From NCBI GenBank assembly GCA_963921425.1, contig OY992833.1:23149454-23213453 (forward strand): a DNA stretch of 64,000 bases. The letters run 5' to 3'. The notes below the pieces were generated by a model. That model was not told the origin of the DNA, did not search any database, and worked only from the letters and a program-made list of their open reading frames with translations. A program made the translations under genes and the position numbers. Shown in pieces: positions 11,001 through 33,714 of the stretch (position 1 is the stretch's first letter; each line of letters opens with the position of its first letter). Source of the DNA: Dryas octopetala (taxonomy: Eukaryota; Streptophyta; Magnoliopsida; Rosales; Rosaceae).

Positions 11001-12950
11001 ATTTTTGTTTTAGTGTAATCCGTTTCCCACCTTTTTCCCTAGAAGAAAATGTATATTAATGTTCTTGTTTGCTATATATACAGGCCCTCTTCTGGCAGCA
11101 ACAAAATTATTATGGTGTTGATTTGACACCCTTGTATGGATCTGCATTTGGGGGATATTTTTCACAGGTATGTGCACATTTCTAAAATTTTTTGTAATTT
11201 AGTAATTCTATTTTGTTGAACAAGCTTATATTGTCTTCAACGGATAGTATGTGCGTTGTGAATGGTTCTTGGAGCTATGCTCTGGTTTTGTAACCATCTT
11301 GGCATGTTTAGAGTAAAAACTTGAGTACATTCCATGATTTTAGATTTTTGAAGAAAAGAGGAACTAATGATGTACATTCTGCCTCCTTTGTTTTCTGAGT
11401 GAAAACAAAATGAACTCTATGGGACAAACCAAATCAAATTTGACGTCACCTTGTGCATCTCCCATTCTTCCTGATCTGGTTAACTCCTGCCATACTCTTC
11501 AGTATTCAGGGTCTACATACCCTCTACGGCTCTACTTTAATATTTTGGTACCCCTCATTCCATACTAGATTGTTATGATTTTGTAAGATGTCGAACTACT
11601 ACTTTGTGCCCTTTTAGCTAAAAAATTAAAAATAAAATGTTTTCTGTTCTTATCAGTTTATATCTGTTAAAAAAAAAAAGAGGCTTCTCTCTTAAATGAA
11701 AAAATAAAAATAAAATTGGACATATGGTATTGAGATTTGTCTTTTCTATTGATTTGCATTTCTAAACCCCTTAGTTTTCTATGGGCTGAAGTGCCGTGGT
11801 GAGTGATAAACACTCACAGGTTCTAGATTTTTGTGTGCTTAACATTTGATTTGACTGTTATGGATCTTCTCACTTTTTTTGGCTGCTACAAGTTGGTGAT
11901 GTGCATATTTATCCTGCTTTATTCTTCATACAGCCAGTGGTAGATGCTTTTGATCCAAGATTATTGGTGGCTCCTTCAATGTCCCACGTGATAGACTTCA
12001 CCAAAATTAGTGAAGAGGACTTGTATGAAATTGACATACCATTACGATTTATAGCTGCTGTAGGCACTAGAGTGCATGGGTTAGCATGCTGGTTCGATGT
12101 GTTGTTTGATGGGAGGTAATCATCTGACTTAATCAATAATGCATTCTTTGCATTTTCAGTGGGCTTGATTTCTTTACCATGCAAATTTGTGGGTCTATAA
12201 CTGCTTTTGAACTGCTTATTGACAGTACTGTACAAAGGTGGCTTACCACTGCGCCTGGTGCACCAACAACCCACTGGTACCAACTGCGTTGCGTTCTCTC
12301 TCAGCCAATTTATGTGATGGCAGGACAAGAGATAACTGGCCGACTCCACATGATTGCCCACAATGCTCAAAGTTACACAATAAATCTTACTTTGTCAGGT
12401 CAGTTTTGTCTACTTGTTTTTAATGTTGTGGATTGCTTTGCTGGTTTACGAACAAATTATGTTTCACTCTCCAGCTAAAATGTGGGGCCCTGGTGCTGAA
12501 CAAGGAGGTATACTTCAGACATCATCATGTAAACTTGATCTCAAAGAGCCCTACTATAGAATGTCCCAGCCCCAAGCCTATGCAGTAGCCCAAGATCAAC
12601 AACCACATCAGCAAATACAGACTCAGGTATGGGCTACTATTGTAATCTGGACTCTGATTTATTTCAATTAATGTTTCTTTGGTTAAGGCATAATGGTTTA
12701 ATTAAATTAATCAGGATCTCTAGGAGCAAAAAACGTAAAAATGTATGCATACCAGGTTTTGCCCTGCATTTGTTTACATTTTTCTTGCCATTGTTGCGAC
12801 TACCAGAATATACCGACTTGGTTCATGTTGTTACAGGATATAACCATTCACTCCCAGGATTTAGAAGATCAAGAATTTATTCCACAACTATCACCAAGTT
12901 CAGGCGCAAAGATCTCACTGGCAGAATATACCAAATCCAGGGTTCTTTGA
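8020..12950 (+). CDS. PRMT4: CARM1-type protein arginine methyltransferase (PRMT4)
   Basis: Type I protein arginine methyltransferase that transfers methyl groups from S-adenosylmethionine to arginines, chiefly histone H3 R17 in plants, with roles in flowering time and RNA processing (family knowledge). Fourteen exons: 8020-8229, 8672-8737, 8942-9041, 9256-9399, 9626-9729, 9874-9972, 10060-10129, 10387-10483, 10825-10879, 11084-11167, 11934-12115, 12226-12398, 12475-12626, 12837-12950. All phases join, giving 549 residues (Arabidopsis PRMT4A/B are slightly shorter). Visible: a Ser-rich N-terminal PH-like region, MYFHYYGQLLHQQNML before the core, SAM motif VVVDVGAGSGILS (about 191-203), the double-E loop SEPMGTLLINERMLE (261-275) and a beta-barrel block with WLTTAPGAPTTHWYQ. 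The C-terminal tail is Gln-rich and short. The gene faces the isoleucyl-tRNA synthetase gene tail to tail, 1.2 kb away. Identity as PRMT4 rather than PRMT1/3/6 is secure from the C-terminal half. Confidence 0.93.
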
Positions 12951-14139
12951 CGACAATTTATTTAAAGGGCATATCTGTTTGTAACATAGAACTGATTTAT
13001 TTCTAGCAAGTGGTAGGGTTCTGCATTAGTCCGCCACTTCCCGGTTCCTTAGTCTCTCCCTCCTTTCCGTTTTAGGGTTTACCCCTGTATATTAGACAAA
13101 TCATTTGAGTGCTTGTGCAGCAGATTTGTGCAATTTTATCTTTGGTTCAACAAAATTATCAAATAAAACTTGGTATGCCACAAAAATATTTTCTAGGTGT
13201 AGGTATGGTTCAGCAGAAGATAGGACTAAGCAAGGGCTGCAATACGCTACCCCGCTTGATTATGTCGAAGGAAATCTTTGAAATTCAAAGACGACCCTAA
13301 TGGCTCCAACTGTTTAGTGCTTGCACCCAAATTAAAGTCATCTTCAGTTTATATTTTGCCAATGAGGTCAGGGCATTGATCTTATAAAGCCCATGTGATT
13401 TTGCGACGGTAACATCAGGTGAAATTATAACAGGTGAATTCGTATAGATTTGCAACACCTCATCAACATGCTATGTGGATGATGGTTTTGTGTAAGTTAC
13501 GGCTTAAAAATTAGGGTTAATTACAACACCGTTGAAGTTTGTGGTGATTTACAACTTGCACCAGTACTCAAGGTCTTAATTTTAATATAATTTAGCACTG
13601 CCATTTGTCGAACTGTCGGATTAGAAATTAAATGTTGCAAGTTGGAATAACCCCAAATCTCAGGGCGTAATTTACTCTAAAAATTAAGATATGACAGCTC
13701 GCATGGAGTCCACCCTAAATTCAAGCAGCCCAAAATTAAGCTACGGTTACGTAAAACAAATCACTGCAAAGGACATTGAATGACCCTCTTCCACATCATG
13801 TGCACAAAGAAAAAAAGAAAGTAATTCTCCAATTGGGAGATTCACTCTGTGAATTTGCGTTCTCCTTTCCAAACAGTTTGGCGGACCAAAGATACTACAT
13901 TCAATATAAACAATAACGTAGATTATTGGTTGTAATTTTCGTCAAAATCTCCAACTGATGCTGTACAAGTACAAATGATGCGCTATGCATATACTGTACA
14001 AAGCCACTTGTGCTGCTCAACCCAAAAATTAAAGTTCAGGTCCATCTTCTAAACTCAGTTGTGACAGAAATGGATTGGAGTAATATGGTACTGGAATCCT
14101 ATACCGAGAACAAATCAACTCGATGTGAACAATTGTTTT
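12951..14139. other. Convergent spacer between PRMT4 and OVA2
   Basis: Contains the 3' untranslated regions of the two facing genes and the 164-bp MITE. No further gene seen. Confidence 0.55.
13514..13677. mobile_element. Small Mutator-type MITE (164 bp)
   Basis: Ends GGGTTAATTACAACACC and, reverse-complemented, GAGTAAATTACGCCC form imperfect inverted repeats that continue inward to a shared CAACTTGCA block. The element is flanked by a perfect 9-bp direct repeat TAAAAATTA (13505-13513 and 13678-13686), the length typical of Mutator-like elements. It sits between the facing 3' ends of PRMT4 and the tRNA synthetase gene. Confidence 0.65.
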
Positions 14140-26339
<12,200 letters not shown>

Positions 26340-27912
26340 TGTGGCTTGTCTGGGTTGGAACGTGAAGGAGGAGTTTGTGGCGAAGGATTTGAAGTTCATT
26401 GGAAAAGCTCCTCCATAATCTTCATTTGGGGACTGTTGGCAAAAAGAGGGAAAATACCATGCGGATAAAATTGAACCAAATGGTCCGAAACCTCACAGCC
26501 TTTTGTTTATTTGATCCGACCCGTAAAAACGGGTCGATGTCTAACCCGTTTTAAATTTTGCTTTATTAAGGGGGTATTATTTCCCCTGGCAAAAAAAAAA
26601 AGGGTATTATTTCTACTTTTATTTTTTAAAGATTAAAATTTAGTGATGACTCAAGATAAAAGAAAAACTTACATATAACAGATGTATATTTGTCAGAATA
26701 AATAATCACATAACTAGCATGTGAGGAGATATAATAAAAATATAAGTATAACTTGTTCTTAAAATAGTCTATTTTTAATGAAGGACATTTAATACATGAC
26801 AATCCACCACGCCTTCATGCTCAACATTTTCATTTACTCATCTTATCATACAAGCCCAATAATAACCTAATCGAATATACCTATTAGTGTTCATGAGCCT
26901 TAGTTCAAGTGGCATGGGATGAGTGAGATGTGGGTAAGATGTTTACATTCAAACCCTCTTATAAATGAGAAAGATAAGCATACATAAGCATGAGATTCGA
27001 GTCATTGTGGCTCAAATGCAAGAAAAAAAAAAAAAAAAAACTCGTGTTACAAAAGCAAAGTATAAGTCTTAACCAGTACTAGTAGAGAAAACAAAAAGGA
27101 AAAATGATTAACCAGTAAAGAGTGAGAACTTTAAGAATTCATACACGCTGTGATGGGTTGGGTTTTGATCAATACATTCACGTACAGTGTTTCAATATGT
27201 GAATGAGCAAATGGTGGTATATTATATATAGAGAGAGAGATTCCTTATTTGTTTAGCCGATTAGGAACTAGATGTAACCTTTTGTCAACTGCGACTGAAA
27301 ACTAAAACAAGAGAAAACATATATTGAAACTTGGAGTGCAAGGCTCTTTCTAAGCATGCCATGTACTTGGGGTGCAAAGCTCCCAAATATATTTGTTTGT
27401 AATTGATCTATTTTTATTTGGTCAGCAATGACTTGATCGGGACTAAAAAGAGTTTAATTATTACTTCAAACAAATCAAACCAACTAAGACAATGTAGGAT
27501 AATTAGTCAACAAATTTTATGCACAATTTTCTTGTGTAGGGTCTGAAAATTTAAGAACATTATAGACAATGTGTAAAGCGGTAAAGCCAGTTGAGATGGA
27601 CTGAGACTAGCTTGCCCATTTACACCTTATTCAAATGAGTCAAAGGAAATATTTTTTTTAACTTTGAAACTGTAGGCTAGATAAGAATTCTGTAACAGAG
27701 TATATAAGTGTTGGAGACGACTGAATTAAAACTCATGGAGAAGCTTCAATATGTAAGTTACATTTCATAAATATTACAGCGCAGATACCTACTAAAATAA
27801 ATGAGAAGTACTGCAATTTAACAACCACCAGTGATAGGCCCATACTGAATCTCTACACCATCAAAACTGGACTAACAACCAACAGCAAACGGAAAAAGTA
27901 GACCTAGTATGT
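26340..27912. other. Spacer between OVA2 5' end and the TOC159-like gene
   Basis: Contains the OVA2 promoter side, a SINE-like element near 26.9 kb and the 3' flank of the TOC159-like gene. No coding region supported. Confidence 0.5.
26893..27040 (+). mobile_element. SINE-like element with poly(A) tail
   Basis: A box-A-like stretch (GCCTTAGTTCAAGTGG, about 26897-26912), a weaker box-B-like ACATTCAAACCC (26945-26956) and a tail of about 18 adenines ending at 27040 suggest a tRNA-derived SINE. Box B is poor and I found no confident target duplication, so this is tentative. Confidence 0.4.
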
Positions 27913-30363
27913 TCACTTTGGAACACCAAATTTTGGACAGAAAATCCCAAAGATTGAAACTGCAATTGAAAGAATGCCAACAAGTGCGCTTTGGAGTTTG
28001 TCTGAGCTGCTTGTCCTTATAGCAATATGCCCCCTTTGCTTGTCGTTCAATACAACATGAACAGCCATTTTAGAACTTCCAACAGAGAACAAAGAAAGTA
28101 TGTCAGTTGTTAGAACAAGACCACAACTCAACTTCATCAGCGACAGACCCAAGCTGGTTCGGTTCTGCCCGGTAGTGAAATTCTCCTTGAGACGGACTTC
28201 CATTTTGGCTCCATATGCTGTATCACCTTCAAATTGCACAGCTCTGGCACTTCCAGCCAGAACCAAGTGCTTTCTAATAGCAATCTGAACCTCAATCTTG
28301 AGTCCAGTGGCCACATTGTCACCTAAGATTGTTACAGTTACTCCGGTTGTTGTTCTGTTTATTTTGAAATTTTTCACTTTGGTATCATCCCTAAAAATGT
28401 GTTCATGGGCCACGTCAGAACTTGGTGTGATCAATTCAAGGAAATCAGTATACAGTGCGTATTCATATTTATCACCCTCGGCAGCTTCAGATAAATCACC
28501 ATTACCCAAATATAGAGTCTCCTGAATTGGATCTGGCTGTGAATATGTTGTAGAGTCCATCATCTGATTTCCATTTCCCTCAACACCAAAATCAATTCCC
28601 GAATGGATTCCTTTTTCATGTGTCCCGAAACTTCCACTAATATCAACACCATTCCTTTTGCTATTTAGGCAATGCATAATGGATTCTTCTGCCATATACT
28701 GGGTTTTCTCCCCTCCTCCCCATTCATTAATGTTCAATTCCACAGAATTTGGTTCATTGATCTCTTCATTGAACTCTGCAGCACCAAGACCATCATCTTC
28801 AATCCTTTCAGCTTGAATAGAATCCCCATTTTGACCTTTAACAAAGCTATTCAACTCTGAACCATCAACATCCTTTACCTCTAGAGCAGGTTCAGACTGT
28901 TTAATGACCAAGGACTCTTTCCCTGTGGCTGGCTTGCATTCTTCTCCTTCTTCAACCTCAAAAATCATAACTTTAGGTGCGGCACTAATCTTCTCCAGGT
29001 GCAGACCCAAGTAGGTTTGTTCTTGTTCTTGCTCTATAGGAAAATCCTCCTTGAAAGGTGCTTCCACATTGGCTCCATATGCAGTATCACCTTGAAATTG
29101 CACAGCAGTAATACCCGCATTTCCTGCCGAAACCAAGTGCTTCCCAATAGCTATTTGATCATCAATCTTGAGTCCGGTGGCCACATTCTCACCTAAGAGA
29201 GTTACAGATACCGAACTTAGTGTGATTGATTTAAGAAAATCACTACACAGTGCACTTTCGGATTTATTACCCTTAGTAACTTCAGATAAATCACAACTTT
29301 CCAAATACACAGTCTCCTGATTTGGGTTTCGCTGTGCATATACTGTGAAGTCCATCATCTGGTTTTCGTTCCCCTCAACACGCAATTGAATTCCCGAATG
29401 GATTCCTCTTTCCAATTTCTCGAAACTTCCACTGATATCGCCACCATTCCTTTTGCTATTTGAGCAATGCACAAAGGATTCTTCTGCCACATACTTGGCT
29501 TTCTCCCCTCCTTCCAATACATTACTGACCAACTCCACAGAATTTGGTTCATTGGTCTCTGCAGTAGCAAGACCATTACCTTCAATCCATTCAGCTTCAA
29601 CAGAATCCCCATTTTGACCTTCAACAAAGTTATCCAAATCTGAACCCTCAACACCCTTTACCCCAATGGCAGGTTCATACTGTTTAACAACCAAGGACTC
29701 CTTCCACTTCACTGACTCTTCTTCTTCTTCTTCTTCTTCTTCTCCTTCTTCATCCTCAAAAACCTTAACTCTAGGTGCATTACTATGCTTCTCCACAAAC
29801 CCATTACCAGGAACCTTAATGGGACCCAAAAACTCACCATCTTCCACTTCACTCACAACCTCATCATCCCCCACCACATCATTATCATCACTCTCCCATG
29901 ACAACTGTGCAATGGGCATAACCCGGTCGGTGATCGGATCACCCACCAAAACATTTTCAACAACAGGTTCATATTCATCCGGGTTAGCCACGAAAGGCCA
30001 AGAAAGCTCGTATCTTTCAACAAAACCACTCTCTTGAAAAGCATCCCCATCTGGGTCTGCCACCAATGGCCTCTCCGATGCCGTTTCAAACTCATCCCCA
30101 CTCACAAAGGCCTCAGACTCAGACCCACTCTCACAACCAACACTAATATCACAACTATTACTACTGGTACCACTCAAATTATGACCGTTGGAGTCAAAAT
30201 CAGAATCAGAATCATCATCATCAGGAGTAGGAGGAGCTCGGATAGGAAGAGAACCTGAGAATGAAGATGAGCTCGAAAGAGCACGCTCAGGTGGATTGCA
30301 CGCTTGGGCAGGTCCGGTGGTCCCTTGTGTTGCAGAAAGACGGACATAAGGCTTTGAGTCCAT
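27913..30363 (-). CDS. TOC159-like protein lacking the GTPase domain, with duplicated acidic/anchor module
   Basis: Intronless 816-residue frame. Residues 1-195 resemble the acidic N-terminal domain of TOC159 preprotein receptors: MDSK start, SLPIRAP, SGDEFETASERP (88-99), VMPIAQLS (148-155). The C-terminus (about 662-800) matches the outer-envelope anchor (M) domain: VKNF..N.TT.G (663-674), GDNVATGLKI (681-690), GDTAYGA (713-719), TSLGLSL (736-742), IRTSSSDKLQ (782-791). The whole central GTPase domain (P-loop GKAGVGKS, DTPGL) is absent. Instead, a unit of about 265-285 residues occurs twice: 196-461 and 462-745. Each runs from an acidic block (RVKVFE / KVMIFE) through KESLV.KQ.EPA, GQNGDS, EPNSVEL, GEK, HC.NSKRNG.DISGSF and GIHSGI into an anchor fragment with NVATGLKI and GDTAYGA. 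The open frame reaches upstream to 30435 only through a non-ATG codon, so I start at the ATG at 30363. True TOC159 is a GTP-dependent import receptor; this protein could bind envelope but cannot bind GTP in the family way. It may be a functional offshoot or a non-functional relic that stays open. Confidence 0.75.
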   Translation of the reverse strand: MDSKPYVRLSATQGTTGPAQACNPPERALSSSSSFSGSLPIRAPPTPDDDDSDSDFDSNGHNLSGTSSNSCDISVGCESGSESEAFVSGDEFETASERPLVADPDGDAFQESGFVERYELSWPFVANPDEYEPVVENVLVGDPITDRVMPIAQLSWESDDNDVVGDDEVVSEVEDGEFLGPIKVPGNGFVEKHSNAPRVKVFEDEEGEEEEEEEEESVKWKESLVVKQYEPAIGVKGVEGSDLDNFVEGQNGDSVEAEWIEGNGLATAETNEPNSVELVSNVLEGGEKAKYVAEESFVHCSNSKRNGGDISGSFEKLERGIHSGIQLRVEGNENQMMDFTVYAQRNPNQETVYLESCDLSEVTKGNKSESALCSDFLKSITLSSVSVTLLGENVATGLKIDDQIAIGKHLVSAGNAGITAVQFQGDTAYGANVEAPFKEDFPIEQEQEQTYLGLHLEKISAAPKVMIFEVEEGEECKPATGKESLVIKQSEPALEVKDVDGSELNSFVKGQNGDSIQAERIEDDGLGAAEFNEEINEPNSVELNINEWGGGEKTQYMAEESIMHCLNSKRNGVDISGSFGTHEKGIHSGIDFGVEGNGNQMMDSTTYSQPDPIQETLYLGNGDLSEAAEGDKYEYALYTDFLELITPSSDVAHEHIFRDDTKVKNFKINRTTTGVTVTILGDNVATGLKIEVQIAIRKHLVLAGSARAVQFEGDTAYGAKMEVRLKENFTTGQNRTSLGLSLMKLSCGLVLTTDILSLFSVGSSKMAVHVVLNDKQRGHIAIRTSSSDKLQSALVGILSIAVSIFGIFCPKFGVPK

Positions 30364-31249
30364 AGATTCGAGCTTTCGTCTGTTTCCAAAAAGCAAAGAA
30401 AGACACAGCAGAGTGTTGCCAAAGCCAAAACTCAAAAGGTTTGTTTGTTGGGTTCCAGTTCTGAATGATTAGGTCTTTTTTTTTGGTTCTCTTCTCGGCG
30501 ACTTCTATGTTTTTCTCGACGATTTCTACGTTATTACTGAGTGTGGGTTGGCGGCGGCTAACTTAAAATCCTAATACATTGATTTTTTCTTTTTTTGGCC
30601 AAGCTAATACATTGATTTTTTCAATGAATAATAATACACATTTATTGGAATCTACCTTCGGCTGACTTTGTTAAACTTAATTTTGATGGATCAATTATTC
30701 TAGAACGCGCCCCATCACAGATGACAGGGGGAGGGGGAAACATTTGAGAGTTAGCACTCAAAATATTGGGATTACATCAGTATTAACTACAAATATTTTA
30801 CGCTATATAAGGGACTAAAATAGATTCATAATCCGAACTTATTGAAATAATAGAAATTCTAAACTTGTTATTAATTTTGTATCTAAACAAATGCTTTACA
30901 TCCGAACTTCACTCAGATTGAAGTAATGGAGATTCTAAACGTGTTATTAATCTTGTATCTCAACAAGAGCCTTATATTATGGTGATTTCACTCTTTTGGT
31001 GACATATTTTATAACTATAAACTCTTTTGAAGAAGTCTTTTTTACATATATATTAGGAAACTAACTAAATAGCATATTTGTTGCTAAAATGGGAAAGGAC
31101 AACTGCATATTAAAGTGATTAGTGTCCAAAAGTGTTTTTAATAGCGTTTGACAAAAACAATGTGCTAAATTACGCACATTGTTATTTGGCTCCAAAAAAA
31201 TTACTGGGCCCACATTAGGCATGAAGTCAACATTAGGACTAGATTTGGT
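30364..31249. other. Spacer with imperfect tandem duplication
   Basis: Holds the promoter side of the TOC159-like gene. At about 30828-30976 a roughly 75-base segment occurs twice in tandem with about one difference per four to five bases (both contain TCCGAACTT and GTTATTAAT). No gene seen. Confidence 0.5.
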
Positions 31250-31443
31250 GGGGTGGGCCAAGCCCAAACTGTAGTGCGACACTTGGGCGACGCTCAAGAA
31301 CCCCAGTAGCAAGCTACTGTAGTGGGCTCTCCCCCTAAAGAAATTAATTTAATATCGTGTGACCATTTAGGCCACGTATCAGATATTAAACTGATAAGAA
31401 CAGATACTACACTTGATCTTAGCCAAAAGGCCGAGAAAGGTAT
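31250..31443 (-). ncRNA. U2 snRNA gene, copy 1 (diverged 3' half)
   Basis: U2 pairs with the intron branch point in the spliceosome. The 5' end ATACCTTTCTCGGCC starts at 31443; the branch-point recognition sequence GTAGTA and stem-loop I and IIa are identical to the second copy. The 3' half differs: the hairpin GTGGCC/GGTCAC now contains a G-U pair, and the stem-loop IV region has CGCAC where copy 2 has TTGCAC, with a weakened closing stem. Upstream USE and TATA elements are intact. The 3' box-like sequence downstream (AGTCCTAA) is imperfect. Either a variant U2 or a decaying copy. The 3' end is estimated from the usual length of about 195 nt. Confidence 0.85.
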
Positions 31444-31467
31444 GCTTGATTCAGAGCTCAGATGTCA

Positions 31468-31475
31468 TTTTTATA
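31468..31475 (-). promoter_or_regulatory. TATA element of U2 copy 1
   Basis: TATAAAAA on the minus strand, about 25 bases upstream of the U2 5' end, the standard position in plant snRNA promoters. Confidence 0.75.
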
Positions 31476-31512
31476 CAGCTATTTGCTTCCGCACTTCTCA
31501 CACGCATACAGC

Positions 31513-31523
31513 CGATGTGGGAT
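31513..31523 (-). promoter_or_regulatory. Upstream sequence element (USE) of U2 copy 1
   Basis: ATCCCACATCG on the minus strand matches the plant snRNA USE consensus RTCCCACATCG exactly. About 37 bases separate it from the TATA element, four helical turns, as expected for an RNA polymerase II snRNA gene. Confidence 0.85.
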
Positions 31524-32734
31524 CTGAAACGCTTACAGATAGCAAAAAAGTGCTACGAGGGGTGAGTGCAGAGCTTTACCTGTCAGTTTATTCTTTAAAC
31601 CTTTTGATGCCACCTCAACTTTTCAATCAAAGCTTTGTCTACTACTTCAAGGTACATGAATTCGGCAAGAATTTGTTAGTGTACAAAGTGTCATTTTATT
31701 TGAACACAAAATATTTTCTGCATCCACCTAGTTCAAACTAAAAGAAATTTTTTTAGAAAAAGCTTGACCATGATAGCTATGGCAGATCATCACCATCCTG
31801 AGCATGACCAAATTTCACATAACAATTTTGTGTTAGTCTTGAAGTTCACACTCTTAAGTCCAAAAGACAAACAATAGAGGAGAGTATAAAATTTCTCATA
31901 AACATGTGTGTTAGGAATCTTATCTTTAAAGAATTTTTAAGTTTATTTACTAAATGTGTTTACGTGTTTGAATATAAGAATTCTACTTATTTTATTTGTA
32001 CGGTAGATTTCTCTTCTCATGTATAAATATGAAGTTTTTGCCTTGAAGTGAGGCAAATGGTACTTGCATCAAAATACTATTGTTTATGCTTGTTAAGTTT
32101 TCTAATTCCCTCATTTCCTCAAAGTGGTACTATGAAAAAGTTGATACCTATCACTCCATGGATGGATTATTTTAGGTGTTTTCTTAATGTTCTTAATATT
32201 ACAACCATGATGTAGTGGTCGAACTCTTCTCATATGACGAAATTTTGGTTGATGGATGGATTGCTTCATGTGCTTTCTTAACATTCCTTAATATAATAAC
32301 AATCATATTATTGTTTGGACAAACTCCTTTCATGTAATGTCATGTAATGTTTGGACACTTAGGTGTAGTGTTCAAATCGCTCATTTAGTCATACTTTTTA
32401 AAGGCTTAAAAATGAGTTGAAATCAGTTGAAAGTCTTAAGATTGAATTAGTTTTCAAAATCTTCCATCAGTCTAGCCCTTCAACATTTGAAATTCACAAA
32501 TTTTAACCAACATACACACATACCACATCGTATGGCAGGCATGTGAGTTCTAATATTCTGCTATCCAAAATTAGAGGTAACATTTAAAATTCAATCATTG
32601 TTTATTCACCAAATATCCTAGAAAAGTGTTCAATTTACCTCATGAGAGCTACAATAATAGAAACTCTACAAGCTAAGACCAAGCCCATGGGCCTTTTTAC
32701 CCGGAGAAAGGGTTAATATTTGAACTAAGATTTG
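31524..32734. other. Spacer between the two U2 genes
   Basis: No gene seen. An imperfect duplication of about 100 bases is visible at roughly 32155-32320 (both copies contain GATGGATT followed by TTTCTTAA). Confidence 0.5.
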
Positions 32735-32929
32735 GTGGGTTGCGCCAAGCCCATGCAATAGTGCAACGCTTAGGCGACGCTCGAGGGACCCAGTAGCAAG
32801 CTACTGTGGTGGGCCCTCCCCCTAAAGAAATTAATTTAATATCGTGTGGACCTTGGTCCACATATCAGATATTAAACTGATAAGAACAGATACTACACTT
32901 GATCTTAGCCAAAAGGCCGAGAAAGGTAT
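32735..32929 (-). ncRNA. U2 snRNA gene, copy 2 (canonical-looking)
   Basis: Full-length plant U2: 5' end ATACCTTTCTCGG at 32929, branch-point recognition GTAGTA, an Sm-site-like stretch after AATATTAAATTAA, and stem GTGGACC/GGTCCAC that pairs perfectly. The 3' stem-loop IV contains GTTGCACTATTGC. A 3' box AGTTCAA lies just downstream (about 32723-32729), matching the plant consensus AGTNNAA. Same strand as copy 1 and about 1.5 kb away. Confidence 0.93.
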
Positions 32930-32954
32930 GCTTGAATCAGTGCTTCGTTTCCTT

Positions 32955-32961
32955 CTTTATA
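32955..32961 (-). promoter_or_regulatory. TATA element of U2 copy 2
   Basis: TATAAAG on the minus strand, about 26 bases upstream of the U2 start. Confidence 0.75.
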
Positions 32962-32994
32962 CAGCTATTTGCTTCCGCACTTCGTACACGCAAG

Positions 32995-33005
32995 CGATGT
33001 GGGAT
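32995..33005 (-). promoter_or_regulatory. Upstream sequence element (USE) of U2 copy 2
   Basis: ATCCCACATCG on the minus strand, an exact snRNA USE match, with about 33 bases to the TATA element (Pol II-type spacing). Confidence 0.85.
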
Positions 33006-33714
33006 TCTGAACGCTTACAACAGCAAAGGGTACACAACTGAGACTCTGAGAGCAGAATTTGGGCTATACAGTACACACACATCTGTTGGCAAAGGTCAAA
33101 TGTTAGAGATGAAACCAAGATTTATATTGAATTACAAACATGTTCTAGAAAAGGACATACTTTTTATATATGAAATCCCAGGCCTTTAACCATCTATCTC
33201 ACCTGCAAGAACAAACTGAAGGAAGGAGGATTGCAATACTGAGAAGCACAGTGACACAAATTGTTGGCAGCTACGTTAAGCACCTTACATGAACTGAGTG
33301 CACTGCTTTGCCCAACTGTGAGGGCATGAAGGAAAGACATGGAGTTAGGTATGAATTGCGATAGGCAGACACGTATTTAACATACCATGTTTCCAGAACA
33401 GTAGCAATATTGCCATCATGGTTGTTGAATGGTCTGCAAATTCATTGAAGAGCAACAATGTTTAATTCAACATTAAGGTGAACGTTATTGCTAGCTAACA
33501 TCGTTATCTTGCTGAGTTGCTGCTGATCAACTTTTGGTCTTTGCTGCCTAGAGCCTTATTTTATTGAGTACTAGTGCTGTGGTTTTCACAATCTTAAGCA
33601 AGTGGTGATCAAACCAGATCGGTAAAGAACAAATGGTGGTAAAACCAGATCGGGGGAAACAAAAAATAAGAAGAAAAAAGAAGAAGATAAGGAGTGGTAA
33701 GTGGTAAATGGTAT
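33006..33714. other. Spacer upstream of U2 copy 2
   Basis: No gene seen. Ends in the left target-site copy of the hAT-like element (33707-33714). Confidence 0.5.

Noticed and set aside
29666..30037. Ser-rich open frame, plus strand
   Set aside because: Antisense of the Glu/Asp-rich repeats of the TOC159-like gene.
30364..30435. 24-residue N-terminal extension of the TOC159-like protein
   Set aside because: It begins at a TTG codon; the first ATG in frame is at 30363 and matches the MDSK start of the family.
31322..31741. 139-residue open frame
   Set aside because: It lies across U2 snRNA copy 1 and its promoter on the opposite strand; no protein resemblance.
32844..33189. Open frames over U2 copy 2
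   Set aside because: Antisense to the snRNA gene and promoter, produced by its sequence.
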